DNA from: Atherinomorus stipes
Lineage: Eukaryota > Chordata > Actinopteri > Atheriniformes > Atherinidae
Length of the DNA: 64,000 nt
Direction: 5' to 3'
NCBI GenBank assembly: GCA_023101725.1
Contig: JALJCO010010139.1
Location: forward strand, 186,001 to 250,000
In this document: in pieces, positions 12,129 to 24,610 of the stretch
Layout: each line of letters opens with the position of its first letter
Position numbering within the stretch: the first letter of the stretch is position 1
The notes under the pieces: generated by a model
What the model was told of the DNA's origin: nothing
Database searches by the model: none
Seen by the model: the letters and a program-made list of their open reading frames with translations, nothing else
Program-made: the position numbers and the translations under genes

Positions 12129-12958
12129 GGTTGTTTTCACACATATTTGGGTCGAGCCAGGTGCTGCCGCAGCAATGACAAAGTTACAATGTTTCAGTTT
12201 TCAACAAATACGGCTCCGTTTCACATATGCTTTTTAATTACCGCACCCAGCAGTCGCTCTCCAGACTGGAGCTTTGTGTATCCATGGCAACCAGAGGGAA
12301 GTAGGTGCGTCCCAGCTGGTTGGAGTGGCTAAGTTGTAAACAAAACACATGTTGATGGAGCGTGTTGAAAACGAGACACGGTTGCATGTGGAAAACAATG
12401 TTGTCATGTAATGGAGACGGCGGATTTCCAGACAAACCAGAGCAAGATGCAGATTGATTCTGTTGAACCCCAAAGGCCGGACCATACGCAGATATTACTG
12501 GCGAACAGCCAGGTAGCGGTGAGTTGTAAACATGAGCATTAACTTAGCCTGCTAAACCCTTGTTAGTAATTTGCCCAGTGTTTGTGAACGCCCCGTTGAT
12601 GTGAACATTAGAAATGCATTAGTAGCTAGCAAACACAAGATGATCCTAAACGTTGTAATATAACAATGTCAATAAGATATCCCTATAGTACAGCTGCCTA
12701 CGGATACCTGTTTAGTTAAAAAAGGCGAAGTATCTGGGATTCAGGTCGAGCTAAAGTTGGTGGGTGTTCACACATCACTCACATCGCATTTCAGTTCGAC
12801 GCAAGCCGCTCCAAAACCACCCTGTACAGCCGGTCTGAGAGTGGGCGAGTTACATCGACTATGACCGCGAGTAGCATGTTCACACAGACCCCGCTGCGCC
12901 GTGTTCGGTACCAAAACCCAGTTAGGTCGCCCTAAATGGGTCTTGTGTGAAAACGACC
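12129..12958 (+). mobile_element. 830-bp deletion-derivative DNA transposon, copy A
   Basis: The left end GGTTGTTTTCACACA and right end TGTGTGAAAACGACC form a terminal inverted repeat with one mismatch. A second copy lies at 42647-43497 in opposite orientation and matches along its whole length. Inside is a 108-nt open segment (12411-12518) beginning with ATG and ending at a good splice donor GTGAGT, as if the 5' exon of an autonomous parent was kept while the body was lost. Flanks are TTT and TTA here and TAA and TGA at copy B, loosely fitting a 3-bp TWA target (PIF/Harbinger-like); this is inference. Confidence 0.75.
12411..12518 (+). pseudogene. Orphan first exon of a transposon protein
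   Basis: A 36-codon open segment beginning METADFQTNQSKM, rich in Gln/Asp/Ser, is followed at once by GTGAGT. The corresponding place in copy B (reverse strand near 43170-43240) has the same text and donor but carries a break. No downstream exon or transposase domain remains in either copy, so no protein is expected. Function is not recognised. Confidence 0.45.
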
Positions 12959-12961
12959 TTA

Positions 12962-14950
12962 GTTAGCTTTAAGAAGGTGAAAAGTCTGTATGAAGTAGCT
13001 AGATGTTGTGATACATGCTTTACTATCAAACCCAGCACTCTTTACACTCTCCTTTGATTTTTTAAAAATGCTTTTGGTTTTGGTTACTCTTTTCTTGCAC
13101 TTTCAGTCACAGTTGAGTAGGCCCCTAAAACATCAGGTTAGCGTTAACCATTAAACTCAGTGTGACTAAGTGTAGGAGGGCATCATTGTTGGCCCCTAAA
13201 ATACAAAAAATACATTCCCAGATATACTACATGTTGGAAATCTACTTTTCAGCCCTACTGGGTCCCTACCCATGAACCCTCTAGGTGTTGCCTCCTCCAC
13301 AGAAGACAAGTGCAAGGTACTTTAAAAATAATGTATTATGTTTAATATGTCCATCAATACTAATACAATGATTTAATAACAGATATATTTCACTGAATAC
13401 CGTAAGAATGGGTTTATTCTGCTTTATTTAGAGAAAGACAGTGTTGTTAAGGATATTATAAGCTCTGTAAAAATATGTTTAATTTCTGTAAACACCATAC
13501 AAGACCAAATGCATTAAAAATGCTCATTTATGTGCCATAATTAAGTATATTTGATCCACTTCAGAAGAAATCCACTTGGGAAAAATGGATATTGCCCACA
13601 TTTGTATTGCCAGTCCTGTTCCCATGGTACTGTAGGAGTGGGAGTGAAGGCAGCGCCTCAGGGCTAAATGATATGTTCTGTTGACAAAAGTGAGAAAAGC
13701 CTGGCTCAGTATCCTGCAGGGAAAAAGAAAGTCCTGTTAGTGTACAGTTATACTCTGACTCCTTTCCTGTCTGCTCATATCAACCCACTCTGTCCATGTC
13801 ATACTGTAACCGTTGTGACTTTACATCATTGCTCTTATTCATTCCCCAGTTATTAAACAGGAAAACACTGAGGTATTTTATCTGTTTCATTTCATTATTT
13901 ATGTCTTACATTCATTTTTATTCTCATTTTTTTCTAGATCTTTTCTCCTTGAAACAACATCTCTGTGTGGTGCTGGGGTAAACCTCTTCTCTTGAGGGAT
14001 CAATAAAATTTATTTAGTCTTATCTTGTTTCTCGAGGGTAAGTTGAGCATGCGTTATTTTTTATCGCTAATTCAATCAGGCTCAGTCAAAGTTAAATCAA
14101 TTCACAGGATGTTTCCTAATAAAACTCTGCTGAGTACCGACTCAACAGCTTCACTGGAGCGCTACAGGGTGTAATCATGGATACTGAGAAGAAATGTTTG
14201 TGTTTTTTAACCTACTTTAATTTAGTAATTTTTGTTGCTATTTAAATGTCAGACAGTTTCTTGGAAGGCTTTTCTGAATGACTGTCATATGTCCAACCCC
14301 TAACATGTTGCAGTAGTTTGATTTATTTAATCAATTATATTTTTCATGTTTGGGCACACTAGCCTTCATTTATCAAATGATTGTATGACGAAAATCTGTA
14401 CGTATTTGTCACGGAAGTGGTTACTCCAGATACTGGTGACTGCTAGAGGAGGGGGAAAGAGAGGCATCACCAGCAGGTCATGATTAAAACAATGTAAATA
14501 AATAAATAAAAGTACTAAAGTAATAAAAGTCCAAAATGAATAAAAGTCATCAAATAAATAGTCTAAATACAGTAAAAGTAATAAAAGGATTAGGATTAAA
14601 AGGTTTGGCTGCAGATGTGGTGGCAGGCTGTAGGCCACATCTTCTCGTGGCTGTGCCGTAGGCTCCGGGAGATGCACCTTCTCACGGTCGGTTATAGCCA
14701 AATAAGGTGTAGCCAATCAAAATGAAGTCAACTTGGTCTCCGAGTAAAGCTGCATATCATTACCACCACACCCAACTCTTTAACTGAGGAAGGGAGGTCT
14801 TCCGGAAAAAAACCCCAAAAAAGAGTTTTTTTTTGATAAAAAAGGGGGCAGGGGGGGGGGGCAACCACAAAAGAAAGGACACAGTTAATTCCCAGCGGGG
14901 GAGAAAAAATCAAACCGAGGGCCTTGGGGGAGTTCGCATTTCTCGTTGTT
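12962..14950. other. Intergenic DNA with old repeat scraps
   Basis: No gene recognised. At 13990-14025 the text GAGGGATCAATAAAATTTATTTAG resembles a LINE 3' terminus. Around 14815-14870 are short T, A and G homopolymers. The frames at 14366-14716 and 14728-15153 have no domain support. Confidence 0.45.
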
Positions 14951-14954
14951 TTTC

Positions 14955-15187
14955 CGGCTTCCTCCCACCATCCAAAGACATGCATGTTAGGTTAATTGGT
15001 TACTCTAAATTGCCCTTAGGTATGAATGTGAGTGTGAATGGTTGTCTGTCTCTCTGTGCTGGCCCTGTGACAGACTGGCGACCTGTCCAGGGTGTACCCT
15101 GCCTCTCGCCTGATAATAGCTGGGATAGGGTCCAGCAACCTCCGCGACCCTGAACTGGATAAGCAGTACAGAAAATGACTGATGACT
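14955..15187 (+). repeat. Non-LTR retrotransposon 3' tail common in fish
   Basis: The run CCTCCCACCATCCAAAGACATG ... TAATTGGTTACTCTAAATTGCCC ... GACTGGCGACCTGTCCAGGG ... TGGATAAGC is a well known interspersed teleost repeat, the 3' part of a LINE/SINE family, ending in short TGACTGATGA-like repeats. Family naming would need a repeat library. No reverse transcriptase is attached. Confidence 0.75.
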
Positions 15188-15556
15188 TTAATCATATGCA
15201 GTAATGTCAACTACATGAACCAGATTTTACTGCTATGTCATCACTCCTTTAATTGTACGGAGGTGCATTTTTTTTTAACCCACTATCACGTCCTGTGCAG
15301 AGGGTGGGACAGTGTTTTTTTTCTTTTTTGTCCCCCCCGCCCCCCCAAGTTGCCAAGCATGCCAAGTTGTCCTAGCTTAGTCACCATGAAAGACCGTGTA
15401 AAGGGAATTCTGCAATTTTCTTCTAAACACATTATAAAGGTTATAGAAATGTAAAACAATATATAAATATAAAACAATATAAATGTATTGTTACAAACAT
15501 GTGAAAAGTCTCCCAACCGTTAAGAATTGAATTGTGGAGCTGGACTTAACATTGTC

Positions 15557-15640
15557 ATCAGTCAGTCATTTTCTATACCGCTTATCCAGTTCAGGGTTGC
15601 GGGGGTTGATGGAGCCTATCCTAGCAATTAGCTGCCCCAT
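15557..15640 (-). repeat. Second copy of the same retrotransposon 3' tail, reversed
   Basis: CAGTCAGTCATTTTCTATACC GCTTATCCAGTTCAGGG is the reverse of the end of the repeat at 14955-15187. It is truncated after about 80 bp. Confidence 0.7.
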
Positions 15641-15899
15641 ATATTGCGGTATTAGTTGTGCAAATTTTTTTGCTTCATTTTTTCCCCGGCTGCACCTCGA
15701 ATGACTACAAAAGGGTCACCTGATTATCTAATAACTAACTTCAAATTGTGTTTCAGGATTTTGTGGGTGGGTCTAAAAGGGCGGCCGGATGACGACACGA
15801 ACCTTCTCCAGAATGACGCATCATAATCATGTGCATAACTACATTATGCCTTCTGTGCTGCATAAATGGTGATTACACCAGACTGACCTGCTTGAGACA

Positions 15900-17063
15900 C
15901 AGAAACAGAGGGAAAGTAAATCTCTTGGTGGTGACATGCGTATCACAGCGCAACGTAGCTACAGTATGGCTCATACTCCATGGTGGATCTCAGCACATAC
16001 AAAATTGTTAATGTCCAACTTGTACAGGTACGTAGATTGTTAAAACTGAGACAATTGGCTTGGAAATTCAATAAACTCTTCATTAGTTCACAATGTTTCA
16101 TGCAAGTCCATTCTGAACATTTTGAGATTGCCAAAACATTACCTCCTTTGTTTGCACAGGTAATTATAAATCAGTATTTGTGACAGTGTTAAATTATGCA
16201 AGAATTAATTACCAGGTTCTATCCTAGTGTGTATATAATGCATGACATTACCAAATAAACTAATTACATTTTTGAAAGTTTAAATAATTGTAATATCTGT
16301 GTTGTGTGTCTACAGAGCAATGAAGTGGAAAGCTGTGTCCGTATGGAAAAAGAAGGGCTGACCTTGAGAAATCTGGTATCAAAGTGTCATCCCTAGACCG
16401 ACACATTCAGGTTCAGGAGTTCACCCAGGAACAGAAACCAGGCATTGACCATTTTTATGATGTATGGCATTTATGTAAAGGTAAAATGATTAAGGAAAAT
16501 GGAGTTTGTTTATTATTTGAAGGTCATCTCATCCATCCACTGTATAAAAAATCTTCAATATTTTTTAAACTGTTTCCAGCCCTCACCAAGAAGATGGATG
16601 CCATCTCCAACATCCCACAAGATCAAAGCGTGGCAAAAACATAAAAAATCACCTCTACTGGTCAGCACCGAGTCATCCAGCAGAGATAGAATAGTGGCAA
16701 AGTGGAAATTTCTTCTGAACTTCGTCCAGAATGTGCATGTTCATGCAAACCCACTCCTCCCGAGTGCCTCCACCCCCCTTCCACTGACAGAGGAAGTGGC
16801 TTAAGCCTAGTATACCATTAATAGCAAAGAGGTAATTTACTTATAATTCTGTAATATGTTCTCAGTTGGTATACACACATCAACATGTTTGCTATTTTTC
16901 ATCCTCCAGCAACAAAGGTGACTTACAGGCTGGAGAAAGTGCTAATGAACAAGCAGAAGCTGAGGCCCATCTACCAAACATCGGCCTTGGAGGGGTTCCA
17001 CAGTGTGATTCTGCCGTTTGCATCAAAAAACGTGGTCTTCTCATACCTTGGAATGCTCTGCAG
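15900..17063 (+). pseudogene. Decayed multi-exon transposase-like gene
   Basis: Four remnant exons keep splice signals: one ending at 16027 (CAG|GTACGT), 16316-16480 (TACAG|...|GTAAAA), one starting at 16580 (TTTCCAG|) and 16910-17063 (CCTCCAG|...CTGCAG|GTAAAT). Across frames they read, in order, VDLSTYKIVNVQLVQ, SNEVESCVRMEKEGL, a DRHIQ...DHFYDVWHLCKG block, NHLYWSAPS, and TSALEGFHSVILPFASKN. This order of motifs is that of a large group of uncharacterised transposase-like proteins in fish and cnidarians whose superfamily I cannot name surely (Kolobok- or related DDE type). Frameshifts fall inside the second and third exons, so it is dead. It lies just after LINE tails and has no neighbour partner. 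Confidence 0.55.
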
Positions 17064-17569
17064 GTAAATTGTATTGTAATCATGTCAATGTAGTGTAGTA
17101 ACTGGGTTCCAGAATGCTACTTTTTGATTTGACTTTGACTTTTTATTATGTCATGCACCATGTGCCTTGCCAAGACAGGTTTACAAGAAACCATGATTAG
17201 AAAAAGTAGACCAGAAACCAGAAGTGCATCTGAAATTACAAACAATCCTAAACAAACCAACCATTCTGGTGTTTTTCTAAATTTTAAGAACAAAAAGTAG
17301 CCAACTTGTAAACATCAAAATTAAACAACTATTAGCTTCTGTCATAATCAGTGAACCAGAGGGAAGGAATCCTTCCTTCCTCTGTACCTTGGATACTGCC
17401 CAAGCGGTATCCATTTTACCATGGTGTATGCATATATATGAACACATACATCTGGTAAAGCATCAAAATATGCTTTGCTCCATATTATTTAGCCTATTGT
17501 TATACTTTATTTGGCTAGGCTATGCTAGTTAGCAATACATTTTAATTTATGTAATAAATAAATTACCAT

Positions 17570-17760
17570 TCTGATGCAGGCTGTGAAGACGGAGGTTGAT
17601 CACCACCACGGTAGACACTGTCTGACTCGGAGTCCGTGTCTGGCTCTGGTGGCTCAAAGGAGTAGAGCTTTAGAACTCCAATTAGACTGCCAGCCACGAA
17701 CATTCTCCTTGTACAGGGGCAGGAACGCTCCTGCCCATGGGCGTGGCTTCAGCGCCTCCG
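17570..17760 (-). pseudogene. Possible coding relic, acidic serine-rich
   Basis: On the minus strand a readable segment contains VAGSLIGVLKLYSFEPPEP followed by DTDSESDSVYRGG and then stops. It looks like protein-coding sequence rather than chance, and lies about 500 bp from the transposase relic but in the opposite orientation. I do not recognise the family. Confidence 0.3.
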
Positions 17761-17859
17761 GCGGACACATCCCCAGTGGACATAGCCCCAGCATCTCAGA
17801 GCAGAGAAAACTGATGCTTTTGTCATTATTTAGAGACCTACAGTAATTTAATATGCTTA

Positions 17860-20450
17860 GCGATGTTTTTAATCATTCAAATTTGGCTTGGTGATTAGTA
17901 ACTCATATTTCTGTGGTATGACAAACTCAGAACACAAATCTATTGCTACTTTATGTAGACTTTCAATAATGCCCATGATTTAAAACAAACAAACAAGCAA
18001 AGTGAGTGGATGAAGCACCTATGTGCAAAATGTAAACAATGCACTTGTTTCGGGTTTCCAGAAATGTAAAATGGGACTATTTCATATTCCTTGTAACTTA
18101 TTTTCCTGCCGACTGACCTCTGTTTGTCTTCTGTATGTTATTGGTTTTTAAAATTTTCATTTGTATCATGGGTTACTATGATAATTAAAAAATATTTTTT
18201 TGCTTTTGAAGTAAATCATTTATAGGAAAGCATTGCATCTTACACCAATTACAAGATTCACAACATGCCACAAATGACCAGACTATTAGTTTCTATAGGG
18301 ACAAAATAGTGGGAAGAGAAAACAAAAGAGGCTAAGGTTAGCCTGCCAGGACCACTGCTTTGTCTCGTTTATCTATTTATTTTGTATTTCTGCAAGATTA
18401 ATTCTGCAAATTGCTATATTAGGATAAATCTTTTCCTTTTCTCAGCCCTTATTCAGTCACCCATATCAGCCAGCACTTGGAACCTTGGGGATATAACAGG
18501 TGGCCACTCATGATTACTGCAGTCTAAATCTGTCTGCACAGGGTTTTTGATGAGGTGAACTACAGCTAACTATAACATCATGCTAATCCTTGGTGAGTCA
18601 CGGTGCAGCCTCTGTGGTGTTTTTTTTTTTTTTTTTTTTAGCCTCAACACTAAAAAAAAGAAAAAGGTTATAATTAATCATAAACATAATCAAGGTAGTT
18701 TGGAAGTAAAAAATATGCATGAACTCTAGTGATGCTGACAGTTCATAACAGGAAGACGAATACTGCTGTTGGCTGTTACCATGCACACATAAATGGAAAA
18801 CAGAACAGAACTACCCTCTTAATTGAGACATGTCATAATTCACTGCACTGATTGACAGGTTTGTGATCTCTGAGCGTCTTACAATAAAAGTATGTAAATG
18901 TCAACACTTCAGTAACAGACTATTGTTTATCTGAGCAAAGCTGATTTTGTGAACGCAGTAACACTAAACATGTTACAGTACATGCAATATGGCACCCAGT
19001 CTGTTACTACTGTATAAGAATATATTTACGGTTAAACAAAGCAAAAGTTACATCTAAAATGATCACAGACAGCCTGTGCCATGCCCATCTCTGTTTATCC
19101 TAAATAAACAACACTCAAAGGAAAAATATTCTTGTAGATGACATTTTGGAACGATACAGGATGTGAAGAAACACTGCAGCAGTGGATGACAAATGGCCTT
19201 GTTTAGATTTTGCAGATTTGATCTGAAAGAACAAGATCTCATCATCTCACTTCTGTTGTGAACTATCAAACTCATCCTCAAGAAGACCAGCTCTCCTCTT
19301 CTTCCAGGCAAGTTATACTGGGGAGTTTTCGAGTAGATTCAAGACGATATCAAAGGTTAACTCATTTCATTCTAATTAACTCACTCGCTTGTCTTTCATG
19401 CTTGTGTGGAGCAATAAATCTTCATCCCTTTTTTCCTGCAAGTTCTGTTCCACATCAATGTCATCAATCATCTGTCGTGAATATAATAGTCAAATGTATC
19501 TAAATGACTTCCACCCCCTCTGCAAAGATAGTTCAGGCAGAAACAAAGCATTCGTGCGCGGGGAATCCATCATACAGCTGCAATGCATTCAGTCCTGGCC
19601 GTAAAGTAGCTTCAGTACTTCCACTCCATTTCTTAATGGTAAACCTCTAATATCCATCTAGTTGAAAAGCAGCTCATAATAGAGGCTTGCATTTCACTGT
19701 GCACGTTATACCAAACAGTCAATACTTCAGTAGTCTCTCGGACAAAAATCGATAGCATTTGACGGCTGTGCTTTTGAATGTGGTAAATTATGGACTATCT
19801 AATGGAGCTCATCTTAAGAGCAAAATAAGAACTTTCCAAAATCAGAAAATTCAATGTACGGGTAATATTTTTCACAGGCTTTATATTTTCAGCATTTCAT
19901 CTCTTATGTTTTCATAAGAATGATCTCTGCAAACTGTCTGTAGGATTAAGTCTTTATGTTGTAGTGAAGTGCAATTAGTGAGATGAATCCTCCGGTGACA
20001 GTTTCACACCATCAGCTTACCTCAGTGATCAAACAGAAGCAGTATAGGCCTGAGGTGCGGAAAGAAAAACACATAAAAAGCTAAATAAACAGAACACGGT
20101 GAAACTTAAACACTACAAGGAAAAACACAAAAGATCAATGGCTGGAAAATCAGACCAGAGAGAAGATATTCTCGTTACTTAAAACCAGTTAATGCACATG
20201 TCATGTGAAAAAAGAAAGTACTGTACACCTGCTGCCAAGTTTTAGTTTTTATCAGGACATAAAAAAACTGTAGAAGCACTTTTAACAGCTGTAACTTGAA
20301 ATAATGGTTTTCTGTATAATACTACTGTGTCAGTCTCTCACATCACTGTGGAAAAATGTGGACACACTGGATATTACTCTGTTGTTTGATGCCAGTAATG
20401 TTGCAGTGTTCGTTTCTGCACAGCTTTCGTTATAGTCCCACCATAGCGTT
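17860..20450. other. Intergenic DNA, no gene seen
   Basis: Unique AT-rich sequence. A 20-base T run lies at 18620-18640. Weak open frames at 19063-19604 overlap on both strands and have no domain. No terminal repeats were found. Confidence 0.5.
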
Positions 20451-20452
20451 GA

Positions 20453-21063
20453 AGGGCACGGTCACATGAGTTTCCTCAAACGAACTAGACTTGAATGATC
20501 TGGATTCTGGATCTGGAGCAGGGGTCCGACAACTTTGCGCAGTCTCATTGTGGTTTTCTGAAACGTTTTGAGGATGAAACCGTCATCATCGTGTCATGAT
20601 GCAAGTGGAAAGAGACGGCAAAACTCCGGTCCTGCTGGTGGCATCACCACCTGTTAGAGTGCGATGTCTGTCACTAATAGACAATCTATGCACGTACGTG
20701 CGTCGAGCATGCTGACCGAGAGAGAGCCAGCGTGAAGTTCAGAGAAACGTGGCCTGTGTGTCTCATTACTTGGTGTCCATGAAGAATGTCTACGTTGGAA
20801 GAAGCGTTAGCAGGGTGCTAACTGAGACAAGCAACCGCTGCCAAAGATCCAACGCCACCCCTGCCCCCCTCCCTCCCCCGCTCCCCTTGCATCAAACGTT
20901 TTGGACTTTCCAATCGTGCAGACAGCCTCTTTCAACTGTGCCTTTCTGACAACTGTTCTAGACTTTTGGCGTGGTCACATGGTGCAAAAAATACGGATCT
21001 AATCCCTTTTCTGGACTTGAGAACGTTTTAATCATGACAAAAGTGTCCATGTGACCCTACCCT
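20453..21063. mobile_element. 611-bp MITE-like element with AGGG...CCCT ends
   Basis: The left end AGGGCACGGTCACATGAG and right end TCCATGTGACCCTACCCT are inverted repeats, about 14 of 16 bases matching. Similar ACGTTTT and GACTT blocks recur near both ends. No transposase is present, and a target duplication was not clear. Confidence 0.55.
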
Positions 21064-21079
21064 AAATCAAGTTGAGGTG

Positions 21080-21430
21080 TGGACTAGGGATGGGCATTTG
21101 CAAACACCTTTTTGATCGATCGTCAGGAAGAATTAACAATCAGTTATCGATTTAATCATTAAGAAATGCATATTTTTTAAAAAAGATTACACATACCACA
21201 GGCAAACTGTTTTTTTTTTCTCTAAAATACGTATTTATTTCAACTCCCCACTGTAAGAGCCTCAATAATCTTCTCGGCAAGAAAGTCAGCAGTGGTGGCA
21301 CGTGATGGTGAGGTCGCTCTGTGCTGTTAAAGCGGTCCAACAGTCTGTTGTTATGTCAACGGCAGCTGCTGTGGCTAACTTGTTTAGCAGCTCCTGCTTT
21401 CGCTTCTCGTGTCTCAGTGAGCCTGATAAT
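21080..21430 (-). pseudogene. hAT transposase fragment
   Basis: The minus strand around 21260-21430 reads KLATAAAVDITTDCWTALT followed by an S.LTITCH segment and a stop. This resembles the 'TTD.WTS....Y..ITCHYI' block at the start of the catalytic region of ZBED-type hAT transposases. The outer flank begins with AGGGATGGGCATTTGCAAA, a text often found at hAT ends. The rest of the transposase is missing. Confidence 0.5.
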
Positions 21431-21736
21431 GATGCGCTGTGAAGGAAACTGATGGACTGGTTCCAGTGAATTCATCAAATCTCAGAAACTTTTTCAATCA
21501 ACAACACTTCTGGGCAACATATCCACTAAAATCATTTTACAGATACCCCCCGGGATTTTGTCTGCCTGCTTTGCATTACAACTCGTCCGGCTTCAGACTG
21601 AGACAATAGGGGATTATCACGCTTATCACCGGAAACTTCCCGGTATTTGGGCACTTCCTCTTCCGGGCCATTTTAACTACAGCCGTTCCTGCTCTGTTAT
21701 ACTGTTTAAATCGTATAAACTCCAAACATACTTAAG

Positions 21737-22222
21737 TTTTCATTCCAGACTGAAGTGATACTGGATCAAAAGGTGAATCAAAGCGATCGATTCGCCGCGG
21801 TGAAGGGGCGAACTTCATAATAAAACACACGTTTGTTTGTCGCCGGTGGGGCACAACACCGCACGACACCGGCACTTCACAGCATGCTAGCATTAGCCAG
21901 CTAGCGTTTACTGACGTGCTTAACATTGTGCGTCTTAAAACACACAAACATCGGAAAATCGGGTCTGTACCTCCCTGTTTCCAGTGGAACAACTGGGGAC
22001 TGCCAAGAAAGGAGACGCTTTCAGATGCTTGTGTGTTTTCAGCCGCACAAAGTTAGGCACGTCATCGAGCTGGCTAATGCAAGCCTGCTAACACGACTGT
22101 GCAGACTGCCGGCTACAAACAAACGTGTGTCGTTTTATTATAAAGTTCGGTCCTTCACCGCAGCGAATCGGTCGTTTTGATCCACTTCTTCCCTAGCATT
22201 ACTTCAGTCTGGAATGAAAACT
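21737..22222. mobile_element. Fold-back element with ~110-bp inverted arms
   Basis: The left arm begins GTTTTCATTCCAGACTGAAGT and the right arm ends with its inverse ACTTCAGTCTGGAATGAAAAC at 22222. Inside, GATCGATTCGCCGCGGTGAAGG faces CCTTCACCGCAGCGAATCGG, and ACACACGTTTGTTTGT faces ACAAACAAACGTGTGT. Arms span about 21737-21853 and 22100-22222. It has no transposase. Confidence 0.8.
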
Positions 22223-22369
22223 TGGCATTGGCGTTTATCCGATTTACAAAGTTTAACAGAGTAGTAGCTGGCGGACTACTGTTAGCAGGCTAGCATTAGC
22301 CAGCTTGATAATGTGTTTACATTTTTGTGGGGGAAAAAACACAAGAATATAAAAGAGTCTCTTTTTTTG

Positions 22370-23081
22370 GTGGTCCCCATTTTTTTTCTAGTAAAGGGGG
22401 GGGGAAGACCCGATTTTTAGATGTTTTTGTTTTTTAAAATGAAAAAAATAAAGGATGGGGAGAGGGTGGTGGGTGGATGGTAGAATGCTGGTGTTGTGCG
22501 CCCCCGGCTGCAGGAAAAAAAAATACTATTATATTTTATAAAGTGTGGGGGCTGGCTCTAGAGTGGAGTTTGTTCATTTCTTCCTTTATTTTAATTGAAT
22601 CTGTAAATTGTTTAATTAATGTTTTCTGGTAAAAAAGGAAGAAAGGGGGGGGGGGGGGGGGGGGGTGGGCGTGATGGGGAGAAGAGGAAGGGGGGGGGGG
22701 GAAGGGGGAGGGAGGAAGAATGTGGGGGGGGGGGGAAGAGGAGGAATAACATTACTATGGGGTGAGAGAAGATAATTAATAAAAGGGGTGTGGGGGGGGG
22801 GGTTGTATGATAAAAAAAGAAGGAGTAAAAAAAATATGAGGTATAATGTGAAAAAATAAAAGAAAATGAAGCTAGAATGAACTATTTGCACATTATCTTT
22901 TCATGAGATGTGTTTCAGAGGCTGTGACAGAGGGCGGGGGGGCAGCGGACGGGGGGGTGGGGAGGCCAAATGGGGAGGAGGAGAGTTGGTGGGAGGAGGG
23001 CAAAGGGGGGCGGAAAGTGGGTGAAGGGGGGAAGGGAGGTGGGGGGTGGGGAAGGGGAATGGCAAGGGGAGGAGGAATATT

Positions 23082-23121
<40 letters not shown>

Positions 23122-24008
23122 AATAATAATAATAAAATTATATTATTATGGGTATTATTTGGGTGAAAAATTAAGAATACTAGTGAAATTAGGGAAAGAA
23201 AGAGGAAAGAGGAAAGAAGGAAAGAAAGAAAGGAGGAAAGGAAATAAGGAGGAAGAAAAAAAAGGAAGAATGGATAAAGAAAAAAAAAAAAAAATAAAAA
23301 AAAAAGAAAAAGGAAAAGAAAGCATAATATGAAAAAGAAGAGAGTAAGAAAGGGGAAAGTATAGAAGTAGGTATGTAGGGGGGATTGGGAATGAGGTGGG
23401 TTGACTATAGTAGGATGGAGGGGGATAAAAGGGATGGAAGAAGGGGGAGAAGAGGAAAGAAAAGGAAAAGGAAAGAAAAGGAGAAAAAAAGGGGGTGAGT
23501 TTAGAATATAATATTATTTGAAATTTATTTATTTTTTTATATAAATAAACAATCAGGGGTGGGAGGAGGGGGAGGGGGAGGGGTAGTTGATGTGGGGGGG
23601 GGGGAGGGGGAGGCGACGGGGAGGGGTCGGGCGGAGGGGGGGGGTGGGGGGAGAGGAGGGAGGAGGGGAAGGGGAGGGGGGGGGGAAGGGGGGGGGGGGG
23701 GGGGGGTGGGGGGAGATGAAGAAGGAAGGAGGAGAGAAAAGCTAGATAGGTAGCCAGTAGGAATAGGAAAGGAGGTAGAGGAGAGAGGTTTGAAGAGTTT
23801 AAGAAAATAGGTAGGTAGGGAGGGAGAAAGGAGGGAAAAAGGGGGAAAGAGAGAAAAGTGGGAAAGGCGGAGGGGGGGTATGTGGCTGTAGGCTACATGC
23901 GGGTGGGGGGAGGGTATTAAGAGGGAGAAAGAGTGAAAGAATAATAAAAAAAGAAAGAAAGATATAAAAAAAGTAGATAAAAAAGAAGGAAAAAAAAATA
24001 TAGAAAAC
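22370..24008. repeat. Long low-complexity G/A block
   Basis: About 1.6 kb of plus-strand G runs, A runs, a T run of more than 30 (23082-23116) with a (TAA)n tail, and very few C. Open frames on both strands (poly-Pro on minus, Gly/Arg on plus) follow only from composition. It ends exactly where the next inverted-repeat element begins. Confidence 0.85.
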
Positions 24009-24610
24009 AATGGGTCTCATTCATGAAACGTGAGCAGAGCGAATTTGTGTCTAACCTGTTCGTGGATTTAAGTTTACGCGAATCTCGCATTCATCAACAT
24101 TTTAGTAGCTCTGATCTTTTTGTAGCTACTAACAAAATCTACACATGCTTTCGACTGTGTGTAATGCTTGTGAAAATTTACAAACACATATAAATGATGC
24201 TTGTCCCTACTGTAAATTACAATTTCAATTCATATTGTGCTGTTATGGACAGATTCAGTTGAAAAACGCATATACCTCCCGGGCAGGAATTTCTCAGCTG
24301 CAAAACGCTCTGATAATTCCTGCTATGCGCTCATCTAACAAATTTTTTTCTGTGTGCACTAATATGTTTCTTTTTACCTCGGGCATGGGGACAGCAGAGA
24401 CCCCATTAACTGTGTCTGTTATTCCTTCCAGGCTTTTGATTTGCCTGTCCCTGTCACACCACTGCTAACTGATGAAAATAAAATGTGTGTGTTTTTTTTT
24501 TTTTAACTCAGCTTCACTCAAAATAATCTCTATCTCTGCTTCAGGGAAGTTTTTTCCTTCGCGCTCTCTCTCTCTCACTCTGCTTGTGCAGTGACCGAGG
24601 TGTCAATCTG

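Noticed and set aside
14366..14716. 116-residue leucine-rich frame on the minus strand
   Set aside because: It arises from TAATAAAAGTA-type AT-rich sequence; no signal peptide followed by a plausible mature part and no family match.
23537..24010. 157-residue proline-rich open frame on the minus strand
   Set aside because: It is the translation of G homopolymers; composition alone keeps it open.
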